This document shows, in pieces, positions 8,547-17,270 of a stretch of DNA of 64,000 nucleotides. Both the position numbers and the translations under genes were made by a program. The stretch lies in assembly GCA_035263865.1 (NCBI GenBank), contig DATFQX010000270.1, forward strand, positions 1 to 64,000. Direction: 5' to 3'. The notes beneath the pieces are model-generated. The model was not told the origin of the DNA. It was given only the letters and a program-made list of their open reading frames with translations, and did no database searches. This stretch comes from VAZQ01 sp035263865 (lineage in GTDB: Bacteria; Pseudomonadota; Alphaproteobacteria; Rhizobiales; Xanthobacteraceae). Each line of letters begins with the position of its first letter. Within the stretch, counting starts at the first letter, position 1.

Positions 8547-8885
8547 ATGAAAATCGTCATGGCCATCATCAAGCCGTTCAAGCTCGACGAAGTCCGCGCC
8601 GCTCTTACCGGCATCGGCGTGCACGGGATGACCGTGACTGAAGTCAGGGGCTACGGGCGGCAGAAGGGTCACACGGAGATTTATCGCGGAGCGGAATATG
8701 CGGTGAGCCTCTTGCCCAAGATCAAGATCGAAGTCGCGGTGACAACCGACCTGGTCGAGCAAACCATCGACACCATCACCGCCGCCGCCAAGACCGGCCA
8801 GATCGGAGACGGAAAGATCTTTGTCCAGAGCCTCGACACCGCCGTGCGCATCCGCACCGGCGAGACCGACACCGCAGCGCTTTGA
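8547..8885 (+). CDS. glnK: PII signal protein, second copy (GlnK/GlnB-like)
   Basis: A second 112-aa PII protein, closely similar to the first (YRGAEY with Tyr51, TGQIGDGKIF, RIRTGETDTAAL) but divergent in the core strands (VTEVRG, AVTTDLVEQTIDTITAAA). ATG 8547 gives the canonical MKIVMAIIKPFKLDEV start; the open frame upstream is discarded. It has its own sigma54-type promoter and is followed by a strong terminator, so it forms a monocistronic unit. Related genomes usually carry two glnK-amtB pairs; here the second PII has no amtB after it. Confidence 0.94.
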   Translation: MKIVMAIIKPFKLDEVRAALTGIGVHGMTVTEVRGYGRQKGHTEIYRGAEYAVSLLPKIKIEVAVTTDLVEQTIDTITAAAKTGQIGDGKIFVQSLDTAVRIRTGETDTAAL

Positions 8886-8982
8886 ACCCGCACGCGAAGG
8901 CGCACTCGACCTCGCGCTGCACGGCGAAACGGTCCACTGAGGGACACGGTTAGGGCGGAGACCCGGCACCGCCCTTGCCGTC

Positions 8983-9020
8983 GAGGGGCCCCGGCGCGAG
9001 CTGGGGCCCCTCAGTTTTTT
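8983..9020 (+). terminator. Rho-independent terminator of the second PII gene
   Basis: A perfect 10-bp stem (GAGGGGCCCC at 8983-8992 with GGGGCCCCTC at 9003-9012), a 10-nt loop, and six T residues at 9015-9020 after AG. It ends the unit before the aminotransferase gene. Confidence 0.93.
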
Positions 9021-9121
9021 CGCTATGCCATTGCGCGCGCAACAACGCGCAAAGAGGTATCGCCGCGGCAGCCGCCCTGCAGATCCTTGCTCTGATCTGC
9101 TATGGAGCCGCCTTTCGATGG

Positions 9122-9136
9122 TTAATCGCGCCTTAA
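9122..9136. promoter_or_regulatory. CtrA-type binding site (TTAA-N7-TTAA)
   Basis: TTAATCGCGCCTTAA is an exact match to the CtrA consensus TTAA-N7-TTAA, and its flanks extend the dyad to GGTTAA...TTAACC. It lies about 60 bp before the start of the aminotransferase gene that leads into ftsK, placing a cell-cycle regulator site at the head of a chromosome-segregation operon. Confidence 0.5.
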
Positions 9137-9195
9137 CCTCGCCGCACCTATGGTAGGACATCCCTCGCGCGGCGGGTGTTGGCGCCGCTTTGTCG

Positions 9196-10413
9196 ATGTT
9201 CATGACCGCCGCCGAACGCGTCGCTCCGCCCTCGCCGACCCGCCCGGATATTGGTCGCTCGCCATTCGTGCGGCTGCGCGAGCTTTTGGGCAGCATCGAC
9301 CCGGGCAAGCCTCCGATCAGCCTCGCCGTGGGCGAACCGCAGCATGCGGTGCCGGCCTTCGTCGGCCCGATTCTGGCCGCGCATATCGATGAGTTCGGCC
9401 GCTACCCCATGAACAAAGGGCTCGACGCCTTCTGCGAGGCGGCCGCCGCTTGGCTCGGGCGGCGCTTTGCCCTGCCGCGCGCGATCGATCCGGCCAGCGA
9501 AATTTTGGTGCTCAACGGATCACGCGAAGGACTGTTCCTCGCGGCAGTCGCTGCAGCGCGCTGGGTCGGCGGCCGCCGCGGCCGCCCTGCGATGCTCCTC
9601 CCCAATCCGTTTTACGCGGCTTATGCCGCGGGCGCGGTGGCGGCGAACTGCGAACCAGTCTACCTGCCGGCCACGGCAGCGACGGGCTTTCTTCCCGATC
9701 TCGAAACGCTCTCGGAAGACCTCCTCGCGCGCACCGTCGCGTTCTTCATTGCCTCGCCGGCGAACCCGCAGGGCGCGGTCGCCGACCTTGCCTATCTCGG
9801 GCGCGTTGTCGCCCTCGCCCGACGGTTTGGTTTTCTCCTGTTCAGCGACGAATGTTATTCCGAGATCTATACCCGTCGCCCGCCCGCCGGCATCCTCGAG
9901 GCCGCCGGACCGGATTTTGCGAACGTCGTCGAGTTCCAGTCGCTTTCCAAGCGTTCCAACTTGCCGGGCTTGCGCATCGGCTTCGCTGCCGGCGATCGAA
10001 AATTCCTCGCGCGCTTTTTGGAGCTGCGCAACGTCTCGGCGCCGCAAGTGCCCATGCCGGTGCAGCGCGTCGCGATCGCCGCGTATGGCGATGAAGCACA
10101 TGTCGAGGAAAATCGGCGACTCTATGCGCAGAAATATGATCTTGCCGACAAGGTCATCGGCGAGCGGTACGGATATCGACGTCCGGACGGCGGATTTTTC
10201 CTTTGGCTCGACGTGTCGGGCTTCGGCGGTGATGAAGCCGTGGCGCTGAGGCTTTGGCGCGAGGCGGGGCTGCGGGTGGTGCCAGGCCGGTACCTCGCGC
10301 GCGAGCAGACCGACGGCTCGAATCCCGGCCTCGGCTACATCCGCATCGCCATGGTGCACGATCAGGAGACAACCGCGCAGGCGCTTCATCGTCTCGTCGC
10401 GGTGCTCCGCTGA
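9196..10413 (+). CDS. dapC: Class I/II PLP aminotransferase (DapC-like, succinyldiaminopimelate)
   Basis: A 405-aa fold-type I aminotransferase. The PLP lysine is in QSLSKRSNLPGLRIGF (Lys at about residue 252), and the phosphate and ring-binding motifs NGSREGLFLA, SPANPQGAVA and FSDECYSEIY are present. A DapC role in lysine and peptidoglycan-precursor synthesis is inferred from subfamily resemblance and its usual position before ftsK in this order; other amino-donor specificities are possible. The start could be ATG 9196, ATG 9202 or TTG 9190. It ends 7 bp before ftsK, so the two are cotranscribed. Confidence 0.82.
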   Translation: MFMTAAERVAPPSPTRPDIGRSPFVRLRELLGSIDPGKPPISLAVGEPQHAVPAFVGPILAAHIDEFGRYPMNKGLDAFCEAAAAWLGRRFALPRAIDPASEILVLNGSREGLFLAAVAAARWVGGRRGRPAMLLPNPFYAAYAAGAVAANCEPVYLPATAATGFLPDLETLSEDLLARTVAFFIASPANPQGAVADLAYLGRVVALARRFGFLLFSDECYSEIYTRRPPAGILEAAGPDFANVVEFQSLSKRSNLPGLRIGFAAGDRKFLARFLELRNVSAPQVPMPVQRVAIAAYGDEAHVEENRRLYAQKYDLADKVIGERYGYRRPDGGFFLWLDVSGFGGDEAVALRLWREAGLRVVPGRYLAREQTDGSNPGLGYIRIAMVHDQETTAQALHRLVAVLR

Positions 10414-10420
10414 GGACGTC

Positions 10421-12817
10421 ATGGCGGCTGTTGAACGCGGCCTCGAACGTCTGAGCTTCCTTCCCGATGCGATGCGTGACGCGCTGCGCCGACGCCTGCG
10501 CGAACTCGGCGGCGTCGCGCTCGTGGTGCTGGCGGCGCTTCTCGCGCTGGCGCTGGCGACATGGTCGGTCCAGGACCCCTCGTTGAACCACGCCACCACT
10601 AACCCCGTGCGCAACCTGCTCGGCGTGCCCGGTGCCGTTGTCGCCGACTTGCTGATGCAGCTGCTCGGGGTCGCTGCGCTCGCTTTCATTCTGCCGGTCG
10701 CGATCTGGGGCTGGCGGCTGCTTACGCACCGGCCCTTGGAGCGCGAACGCATCCGTCTGCTGTTCTGGATCTTAGGCGTACTGCTGAGCGCCGGCTGCGT
10801 TGCCGCCTTCCCGCGCAGCGCCGCATGGCCTCTTCCCGTTGGGTACGGCGGTGTCATCGGCGATTGGATGCTGCGTTTGGCCGCACTTTTCTCCGGCGGA
10901 GCGGTTAGCGGAGCGATGCGCATAGCCATTGCGATCGCGGCAGGGGCGGGAACGCTCATCTGCTTCGCATTCGCCACGGGCTTCGGCTGGCGCTCCGACG
11001 AGCGCAATCCGCAGGCTGGGGCGGAAGACGAGACGCCGGTATCAATCTCGCTCGGTTGGGTCGCGCACGGCTTTCTCAGTCTAAGAGCGCGTGTCGCGCG
11101 CGCGCTCACGCGTCGGCCGACAGCACGCGCGCTCGCGCGCCGGGATGCGCCGCAGGACCGGATCGAACCGCGCCTGGAGGCAAGCGCCCGAGATCTCGCG
11201 CCACGACTCGCACCAGAAATGGAAGACGAGCCGCACGAGGCGGCTCTGTATCCATCACGCAAACCACGAGCAGCTCCGCGCGCGCCACGAAGGCCGAGCG
11301 GCGGTTATGTCCTGCCCTCGCTCGAACTGCTTGCCGCCCCGAAAGCAATCGGCCGCGCGATGCTTAGCGCTGACGCGCTGGAGGCGAACGCCACCGCGCT
11401 CGAAGGAGTTCTCGGCGATTTCGGCGTGCGCGGCGAGATCATCAATGCGCGGCCGGGCCCCGTCGTCACGCTGTACGAACTAGAGCCCGCACCGGGCATC
11501 AAATCGTCGCGCGTCATTGGGCTCGCCGACGACATCGCCCGTTCCATGAGCGCGCTCTCCGCACGTGTTGCCGTTGTTGCCGGACGCAACGTCATCGGCA
11601 TCGAGTTGCCGAACCCCACGCGTGAGAAGGTTTATTTGCGCGAACAGCTCGCCAGCCGCGACTACGTCGACAGCAGCGCAAAATTGCCGCTCTGCCTCGG
11701 CAAGACGATCGGCGGCGAGCCCGTCATCGTCGATCTTTCGCTCATGCCGCACCTGTTGATCGCGGGCACCACGGGTTCCGGCAAGTCGGTCGCGATCAAC
11801 ACGATGATCTTGAGTTTGCTCTATCGGCTGCGTCCCGACCAATGCCGGCTGATCATGGTCGATCCGAAAATGCTTGAGCTGTCGGTCTATGACGGGATCC
11901 CGCACCTGCTCACCTCGGTCGTCACCGATCCCAAGAAAGCGGTGGTCGCGCTCAAATGGGCGGTGCGCGAAATGGAAGAGCGCTACAAGAAGATGTCGAA
12001 GCTCGGCGTGCGCAATATCGACGGCTACAACGCCCGTGTGGCCGAGGCGAAGGCGAAGGGCGAGAAGCTCACCCGCACCGTCCACACCGGCTACGACAAG
12101 GAAACCGGCGAGGCGATCTACGAGATTGAGGAGCTCGACCTCGAGCCGCTGCCGTTCGTCGTGGTCATCGTGGACGAGATGGCGGATCTTATGATGGTTG
12201 CGGGCAAAGACATTGAAGGCGCCGTGCAGCGCCTTGCCCAGATGGCGCGCGCCGCCGGCCTGCATGTGATCCTGGCGACGCAACGCCCGTCCGTTGATGT
12301 CATCACCGGCACGATCAAAGCGAATTTTCCGACGCGCATATCGTTCCAGGTCACCTCAAAGATCGACAGCCGCACCATATTGGGAGAACAGGGGGCCGAG
12401 CAGCTGCTCGGCCAAGGCGACATGCTCTATATGGCGGGCGGCGGCCGCATCAGCCGCGTACATGGACCATTTTGCTCGGATGAGGAGGTCGAAAAAGTCG
12501 TCCGTCATCTCAAATCGCAAGGCACCCCGCAGTATCTTGATGCTGTCACCGAGGATGAGGATGAAGACGGCGATCCACTCTTTGACGCGACCGGGATGGG
12601 CGAGGCGGACGGTGGCGACCTCTACCAGCAAGCGGTGCAGGTCGTCATCCGCGACCGGAAAGCCTCGACGAGCTATATCCAGCGCCGGTTGCAGATCGGC
12701 TACAACCGCGCGGCCTCGTTGATGGAGCGCATGGAGAAGGAAGGCGTCGTCGGCCAAGCCAACCACGCCGGTAAGCGCGAAATTCTGATAGGAGAAGAAG
12801 CCGCAGAGCGCTATTGA
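10421..12817 (+). CDS. ftsK: DNA translocase FtsK
   Basis: A 798-aa divisome-anchored translocase that pumps chromosome termini and activates XerCD recombination. The N-terminus (about residues 22-190) has four hydrophobic segments; a basic linker rich in Ala, Arg and Pro runs to about 290; the RecA-like motor carries Walker A GTTGSGKS (about 449-456) and Walker B VVIVDEMADLMM; the C-terminal winged-helix gamma domain (YIQRRLQIGYNRAASLMERME) reads KOPS. The linker is short compared with E. coli, as is usual in alphaproteobacteria. lolA follows 97 bp downstream. Confidence 0.97.
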   Translation: MAAVERGLERLSFLPDAMRDALRRRLRELGGVALVVLAALLALALATWSVQDPSLNHATTNPVRNLLGVPGAVVADLLMQLLGVAALAFILPVAIWGWRLLTHRPLERERIRLLFWILGVLLSAGCVAAFPRSAAWPLPVGYGGVIGDWMLRLAALFSGGAVSGAMRIAIAIAAGAGTLICFAFATGFGWRSDERNPQAGAEDETPVSISLGWVAHGFLSLRARVARALTRRPTARALARRDAPQDRIEPRLEASARDLAPRLAPEMEDEPHEAALYPSRKPRAAPRAPRRPSGGYVLPSLELLAAPKAIGRAMLSADALEANATALEGVLGDFGVRGEIINARPGPVVTLYELEPAPGIKSSRVIGLADDIARSMSALSARVAVVAGRNVIGIELPNPTREKVYLREQLASRDYVDSSAKLPLCLGKTIGGEPVIVDLSLMPHLLIAGTTGSGKSVAINTMILSLLYRLRPDQCRLIMVDPKMLELSVYDGIPHLLTSVVTDPKKAVVALKWAVREMEERYKKMSKLGVRNIDGYNARVAEAKAKGEKLTRTVHTGYDKETGEAIYEIEELDLEPLPFVVVIVDEMADLMMVAGKDIEGAVQRLAQMARAAGLHVILATQRPSVDVITGTIKANFPTRISFQVTSKIDSRTILGEQGAEQLLGQGDMLYMAGGGRISRVHGPFCSDEEVEKVVRHLKSQGTPQYLDAVTEDEDEDGDPLFDATGMGEADGGDLYQQAVQVVIRDRKASTSYIQRRLQIGYNRAASLMERMEKEGVVGQANHAGKREILIGEEAAERY

Positions 12818-12914
12818 GAGCTCGATAACGGCCGTTAAAGCGCTTTTTCTCGCAGTTCGTCGTCTTCTCGCCACACGGGGCAGCTATCGAGCGCCGGGCA
12901 CGCGGAGAGGGGCC

Positions 12915-13712
12915 ATGGCTGGCACGGGCCAGGGACTATTCGTCGGGGTGGCGGTATTGGGTATGGTCGCGCTGGGCTGGCCGGCAAGCGCCGAGACCAT
13001 TCCGCTGCCAACGCCAGCACCTCTACCGAAGGAGACCGGCGCCTCGCCCAGCAAATCCGGCGCGGCCGCACAGCCCGCCGGCTCGGGATTGGCCGCCGGA
13101 ATCAAATCGCTATTTCATCTCGATCGGGAGCCGGAGACCTCTGCAACCCCGGCCACCGCCACAACCGGTTTCACTGCCAGTCAACGCGCTCAGGTCGACA
13201 AGGTCAGCGCCTATCTCTCGAGCATGCAGCAGTTGGTCGGGAATTTCGTCCAGGTCGGCCCTGACGGCAGTCGCGTGAGAGGTGAGTTCTATATCCAAAA
13301 GCCGGGCAAGGTTCGTTTCGAATACGAGCCGCCGAGCCGAATCGAGATCATCGCCGACGGACAGTCGGTCGTGGTGCGCGATCGCAAGCTCGCCACCCAG
13401 GATCTCTACCCGCTTTCGCAGACGCCGCTGCGCTTCCTCCTTTCCGAGCGCATTGACCTCCTGAGAGAGACGAACATTGTCGGCGTGCGCACCGACGACA
13501 CCTTCGTGACGATCACCATCGAGGAGCAGCAACCGCTCATCGGCACCAGTCGATTGATGATGATGGTCAGCGCGAAGGATTTTCAGCTCAAGCAATGGAC
13601 GATCACGGATCCGCAGGGCTACGACACTACGGTGGCTGTCTCCAATCTCGACAACAGCAAGCGGCCGGACCCCAGCCTGTTCAAGATCGACTACACCCGT
13701 TATATCCAGTAG
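12915..13712 (+). CDS. lolA: Outer-membrane lipoprotein carrier LolA
   Basis: A 265-aa periplasmic protein with a signal peptide (cleavage near WPASA-ET), a Pro/Ala/Ser-rich low-complexity stretch to about residue 85, and a LolA fold recognisable by QVDKVSAYLSSMQQLVGNFVQ, GEFYIQKPGKVRFEYEPP, VVVRDRKLATQDLYPL and QLKQWTITDPQG. LolA ferries lipoproteins from LolCDE to the outer membrane. The linker before the fold is longer than in E. coli (203 aa). Its location after ftsK is typical. Confidence 0.92.
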   Translation: MAGTGQGLFVGVAVLGMVALGWPASAETIPLPTPAPLPKETGASPSKSGAAAQPAGSGLAAGIKSLFHLDREPETSATPATATTGFTASQRAQVDKVSAYLSSMQQLVGNFVQVGPDGSRVRGEFYIQKPGKVRFEYEPPSRIEIIADGQSVVVRDRKLATQDLYPLSQTPLRFLLSERIDLLRETNIVGVRTDDTFVTITIEEQQPLIGTSRLMMMVSAKDFQLKQWTITDPQGYDTTVAVSNLDNSKRPDPSLFKIDYTRYIQ

Positions 13713-13814
13713 CGCTATCAGCGATCCGCTAAATCGCTGCTCAGACGGTTGGCGCTTGATCTGGCTGCGAGCGATCGCCAATTACCCGGCGACGCTTGTT
13801 TCATCCAAATCCCG

Positions 13815-14630
13815 ATGCGGTTGACGGTTACAACGTGGAATATCAATTCGGTGCGCCTGCGCATCGATGGCGTCGCACGATTCGTGAAAGCAGTTCGCCC
13901 CGACGTCCTGTGTTTGCAGGAAACGAAATGCCCTGACGACAGGTTTCCGCTCAAGCGTTTCAAGCGTCTGGGCTACGACCACGTGGCCCTTAACGGACAG
14001 AAGGGTTATCACGGCGTCGTGGTGCTTTCCCGTCTGCCGTTCGAAAGCTTCAACATCCAGTCGTTTTGCGGCAAGAGCGACTGCCGGCACGTTTCGGCCG
14101 TGCTCGGCGAGCGCGCGGGACTTCGCGATCCCATAACGGTTCACAACCTGTATGTACCGGCCGGCGGCGATCTCCCCGACCCCGCAACTAATCCCAAGTT
14201 CGCGCATAAGCTTGCCTTCCTCGAAGAGATGCGGGCATCCGTCACTTTGCGATGCCATAACTCGAGCCGAATGATCCTGCTCGGCGACCTCAATGTCGCA
14301 CCGCTCGAGCACGACGTCTGGAGCCATAAGCAGATGTTACGCGTCGTGTCTCATACACCGCTCGAGTGTGAGAAGCTCGTCGCCGCCCAGAAGGACGGCG
14401 GCTGGATCGATGCCATGCGCATGCGGGTGCCCGAGCCGACGAAGCTCTACACCTGGTGGAGTTATCGCTCGCCCGATTGGGAGAAAGCTGACAAGGGACG
14501 CCGGCTCGATCATATCTGGATCGCGCCTGCGCTCGCCGACCGGCTCAGCGATGTGCAGGTGATGAAGCATCTGCGCGGCGCGGCACGACCATCCGATCAT
14601 GTGCCTGTGACGGCGGTACTCGAGCTATAG
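13815..14630 (+). CDS. xthA: Exodeoxyribonuclease III
   Basis: A 271-aa AP endonuclease and 3'-5' exonuclease of base-excision repair. Motifs: TTWNINSVRLR at the N-terminus, VLCLQETKC (metal-binding Glu), GYHGVVVLSR, NLYVPAGGD, LLGDLNVAP, YTWWSYR, RLDHIWIAP and the C-terminal catalytic SDHVPV. ATG 13815 (MRLTVTTWN) is chosen over an upstream in-frame ATG because it starts directly at the first strand. It converges with the cyclic-nucleotide-binding gene. Confidence 0.95.
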   Translation: MRLTVTTWNINSVRLRIDGVARFVKAVRPDVLCLQETKCPDDRFPLKRFKRLGYDHVALNGQKGYHGVVVLSRLPFESFNIQSFCGKSDCRHVSAVLGERAGLRDPITVHNLYVPAGGDLPDPATNPKFAHKLAFLEEMRASVTLRCHNSSRMILLGDLNVAPLEHDVWSHKQMLRVVSHTPLECEKLVAAQKDGGWIDAMRMRVPEPTKLYTWWSYRSPDWEKADKGRRLDHIWIAPALADRLSDVQVMKHLRGAARPSDHVPVTAVLEL

Positions 14631-14710
14631 ACCCGGGCGAATCACGCCAGCGGAGTTTGACGGTGACTCACCGCATCGTCATGGCCGCTCTTGAGGTAAT
14701 GCCGCCGATA

Positions 14711-15169
14711 TCACTTCGACGCGTAGGCTTCGAGAAAAGCTCGCATCTTTACGATTTCGCGAGTTGCGTCATCCAATCGACTCGCCAGGGTTTCGCGCAA
14801 CCTGCGCGCCGCGTCTGGAAAACTATCCAGCATTCTGATGAACAAGGGCCGTGAAATGGATAGCACGATCGACGGCTCGAGCGCCTTGGCAGTCGTCCGG
14901 CGCCTCGTTTCGGCAAACAGTGCGACCTCTCCCAGAAGCGTACAGGGACCGACCGTAATCTCCTCGCCCTCCTCGGACTGGGATAATCTGAAGCTGCCCT
15001 GCTGGACGACAAAGCCGCCGTCGGCCTGCTCACCGGCCCGAAACAGCACCTCGCCGCGATCCACTTGGCGAGTCACTGCGCCAATCGCCAAAATTCGCAG
15101 CGCTTGACGGCCCAACAGACTGAGCGTCGGCACGCGTTCGAGAAAGGCAATGTCGTCATCGATGGCCAT
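14711..15169 (-). CDS. Cyclic-nucleotide-binding (Crp-like) domain protein without DNA-binding domain
   Basis: A 152-aa protein made only of a cNMP-binding beta-barrel and a C-terminal helix. GEVLFRAGEQADGGFVVQQG and LLGEVALFAETRRRTTAKAL correspond to the barrel and phosphate-binding cassette. No helix-turn-helix follows. It starts 11 bp after the CenR-type regulator gene and is probably cotranscribed with it. The ligand and role are unknown; it could be an accessory sensor for the regulator. Confidence 0.8.
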   Translation of the reverse strand: MAIDDDIAFLERVPTLSLLGRQALRILAIGAVTRQVDRGEVLFRAGEQADGGFVVQQGSFRLSQSEEGEEITVGPCTLLGEVALFAETRRRTTAKALEPSIVLSISRPLFIRMLDSFPDAARRLRETLASRLDDATREIVKMRAFLEAYASK

Positions 15170-15180
15170 GGGGAGCGGCG

Positions 15181-15867
15181 TTAGGGCACCAGCTTGTAGC
15201 CGCCCCCTTCGGTGATCAGGATGGCAGGGCTGGCGGCATCCTGCTCGACCTTCTGCCGCAGCCGATAGATGTGCGTCTCCAGCGTGTGGGTGGTGACCCC
15301 GGAATTGTAGCCCCAGACTTCCTGCAACAGCGTCTCACGCGATACCGGACGTTGGCCGGCACGATAAAGATAGCGCAGGATGGCGGTCTCCTTTTCGGTC
15401 AGCCGCACCTTATTGCCCTTGGGGTTGAGCAAGATCTTTGAGCTCGGCCGAAAAGTATAGGGGCCGATGGTGAAGACGGCGTCCTCGCTCGCCTCGTGTT
15501 GGCGCAGTTGCGCGCGAATGCGCGCGAGCAGCACCGCGAAGCGAAATGGTTTGGTCACATAATCGTTGGCGCCCGACTCCAGTCCAAGGATGGTGTCGGA
15601 ATCCGTGTTATGTCCGGTCAACATGATGATGGGGGCTTTGAAGCCGTTCTTGCGCAGGATGCGCACCGCTTCGCGCCCGTCAACGTCGGGCAGTCCGACA
15701 TCCATGATCACGAGGTCGATCTGCCCCGCCTTCGCAGCCTGGACACCCTTGCTGCCGTTGTCGACCGCGACGGACTCGAACTCCTCGTGCAACGCGAGTT
15801 GCTCCACCAGCGCCTCGCGCAGCTCGGCGTCGTCGTCCACGATCAGAATCTTGCGGGTATTGGTCAT
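15181..15867 (-). CDS. cenR: OmpR-family response regulator (CenR-like)
   Basis: A 228-aa DNA-binding response regulator. The receiver domain begins MTNTRKILIVDDDAELREAL, with phosphoacceptor Asp56 in VIMDVGLP and switch residues Thr (MLTGH) and Lys (VTKPF). The OmpR winged helix ends THTLETHIYRLRQKVE. I recognise the close resemblance to CenR, the cell-envelope regulator of Caulobacter; the symbol rests on that resemblance. No histidine kinase is adjacent. It diverges from an L,D-transpeptidase gene, fitting an envelope role. Confidence 0.8.
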   Translation of the reverse strand: MTNTRKILIVDDDAELREALVEQLALHEEFESVAVDNGSKGVQAAKAGQIDLVIMDVGLPDVDGREAVRILRKNGFKAPIIMLTGHNTDSDTILGLESGANDYVTKPFRFAVLLARIRAQLRQHEASEDAVFTIGPYTFRPSSKILLNPKGNKVRLTEKETAILRYLYRAGQRPVSRETLLQEVWGYNSGVTTHTLETHIYRLRQKVEQDAASPAILITEGGGYKLVP

Positions 15868-15992
15868 TTATCGGCCCCAGGAGCGGCAGCGTCCCGGCAG
15901 GGGGCATTGGGCGAAATAGAGCATTCAGGGGTAGAAGGGCAAGCCGGATTGCTGTTCTCACCGTCTGTCACATAGGCATCAGAAGTCGTTCC

Positions 15993-16526
15993 ATGCATCG
16001 CCGGGCCCTTTCCCTGATCCGCGTGCGGGCCCGCCCGGGGAGCCGGACCCGAGGGGTCCTGCTCGCCGGATCGCGCGCCTTGCAGGTCGTGCTCGGCCGC
16101 GGCGGCATTCGCGCCAACAAATTCGAGGGTGATGGCGCAACCCCGCGCGGGCGCTTTCGGCTCATCCGCCTGTGGTGGCGCGCAGATCGCCATCCGCACC
16201 CGACGACCCTGCTGCCGGCCCGGCGCATTAGTCCGTCCCTTGCTTGGTGTGAAGATACCGCCGATCGCCGGTATAACTGTCCGTTCCAACGCGCGGCCGG
16301 CGACGGGGGCGACCGCCTGTGGCGGGACGACCAACTCTACGATTTCATCATCGAAATCGGCCACAACGTGCGCCCGCGCGTGGCGGGGCGTGGCAGCGCC
16401 GTCTTCGTTCACGTGGCGCGGCCCAATCGATCGCCGACGGCGGGATGCGTGGCGCTCGCGCGCAATGACCTGCAGCGATTGCTGGCGATGCTGGGACCGC
16501 AGACGCGGCTGTTGATCGAACTTTAA
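15993..16526 (+). CDS. L,D-transpeptidase catalytic-domain protein (YkuD/ErfK type)
   Basis: A 177-aa protein ending in the YkuD catalytic motif: a His in VFVHVARP followed by SPTAGCVAL with the catalytic Cys. The earlier G(D)GATPRGRFRL stretch is also typical. The family crosslinks peptidoglycan 3-3 or attaches proteins to it. No clear signal peptide is visible, unusual for an enzyme acting in the periplasm. Its 3' end overlaps the convergent PLP-protein gene by 4 nt. Confidence 0.83.
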   Translation: MHRRALSLIRVRARPGSRTRGVLLAGSRALQVVLGRGGIRANKFEGDGATPRGRFRLIRLWWRADRHPHPTTLLPARRISPSLAWCEDTADRRYNCPFQRAAGDGGDRLWRDDQLYDFIIEIGHNVRPRVAGRGSAVFVHVARPNRSPTAGCVALARNDLQRLLAMLGPQTRLLIEL

Positions 16527-17221
16527 GACTGAATCTCGCCTCCCACCGATCGTTCCCCGAAAATGGCCGTGCCTACGCGCACATGGGTTGCGCCGAACGC
16601 GATTGCGATTGGAAAATCCGCGCTCATGCCCATGGACAGCAGCGCAAGATTGTTGCGACGCGCGATTTTGGCGGTCAGCGCGAAATGCGGAGCGGGCGAC
16701 TCATCGGCTGGCGGAAGGCACATGAGCCCCGCGATCTGGAGGCCGTAACGTTCGCGGCACGCCTTCACGAACGCATCGGTCTCCTCCGGCAACACGCCGG
16801 ACTTCTGCGGCTCGCCACCTGTATTGATCTCAACGAACAATGTCGGCCTGCGTCCCTGCTTGCTGATTTCTTTGGCCAGCGCCTCTGCCAAGCTTGGCCG
16901 ATCGAGCGAATGGATGGCGTCGAACAGTGCGACCGCGTCCTTTGCCTTATTAGACTGCAGTGCCCCCACGAGATGCAGCTCGATCCCGCCATGGCGCTCT
17001 TTGAGCGGCGGCCATTTGGCCTTTGCCTCCTGCACCCGGTTTTCGCCGAACACACGCTGTCCTGCGGCAATGACCGGCTCGATCGCCTTCGCGCCGAACG
17101 TCTTGGAAATTGCCACCAATGTCACCGAGGCCGGATCGCGTCGCGCATCGGCGCAGGCGCGCGCGATCTGATCGCGCACCTTGGTCAGGGGCGTCTCGAT
17201 GAGATTCGCTGCGCCATTCAT
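16523..17221 (-). CDS. YggS/PLPBP family PLP homeostasis protein
   Basis: A 232-aa fold-type III PLP-binding protein (PROSC/YggS), cytoplasmic, which buffers pyridoxal phosphate and affects amino-acid metabolism. PLP lysine Lys40 is in LVAISKTF; GENRVQEAKAKW, ELHLVGALQSNKAK, LSMGMSADFPIAI and THVRVGTAIFGER are family signatures. Length is typical. Stop codons of this gene and the L,D-transpeptidase gene overlap tail to tail. Confidence 0.95.
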   Translation of the reverse strand: MNGAANLIETPLTKVRDQIARACADARRDPASVTLVAISKTFGAKAIEPVIAAGQRVFGENRVQEAKAKWPPLKERHGGIELHLVGALQSNKAKDAVALFDAIHSLDRPSLAEALAKEISKQGRRPTLFVEINTGGEPQKSGVLPEETDAFVKACRERYGLQIAGLMCLPPADESPAPHFALTAKIARRNNLALLSMGMSADFPIAIAFGATHVRVGTAIFGERSVGGEIQS

Positions 17222-17270
17222 TTATTCATTCTAGCAGATCGAGTGCGTCGCAGCGGATCGCCCCGGCCGC

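Larger units (their letters stand above)
8886..9195. other. Intergenic region PII to aminotransferase gene
   Basis: This gap of about 310 bp holds the terminator at 8983-9020 and the CtrA-type site at 9122-9136. No further gene is visible. Confidence 0.6.

Noticed and set aside
9520..11262. 580-codon minus-strand open frame
   Set aside because: It is antisense to the dapC-like and ftsK genes, Arg/Ser-rich, with no family motif; an artefact of high GC.
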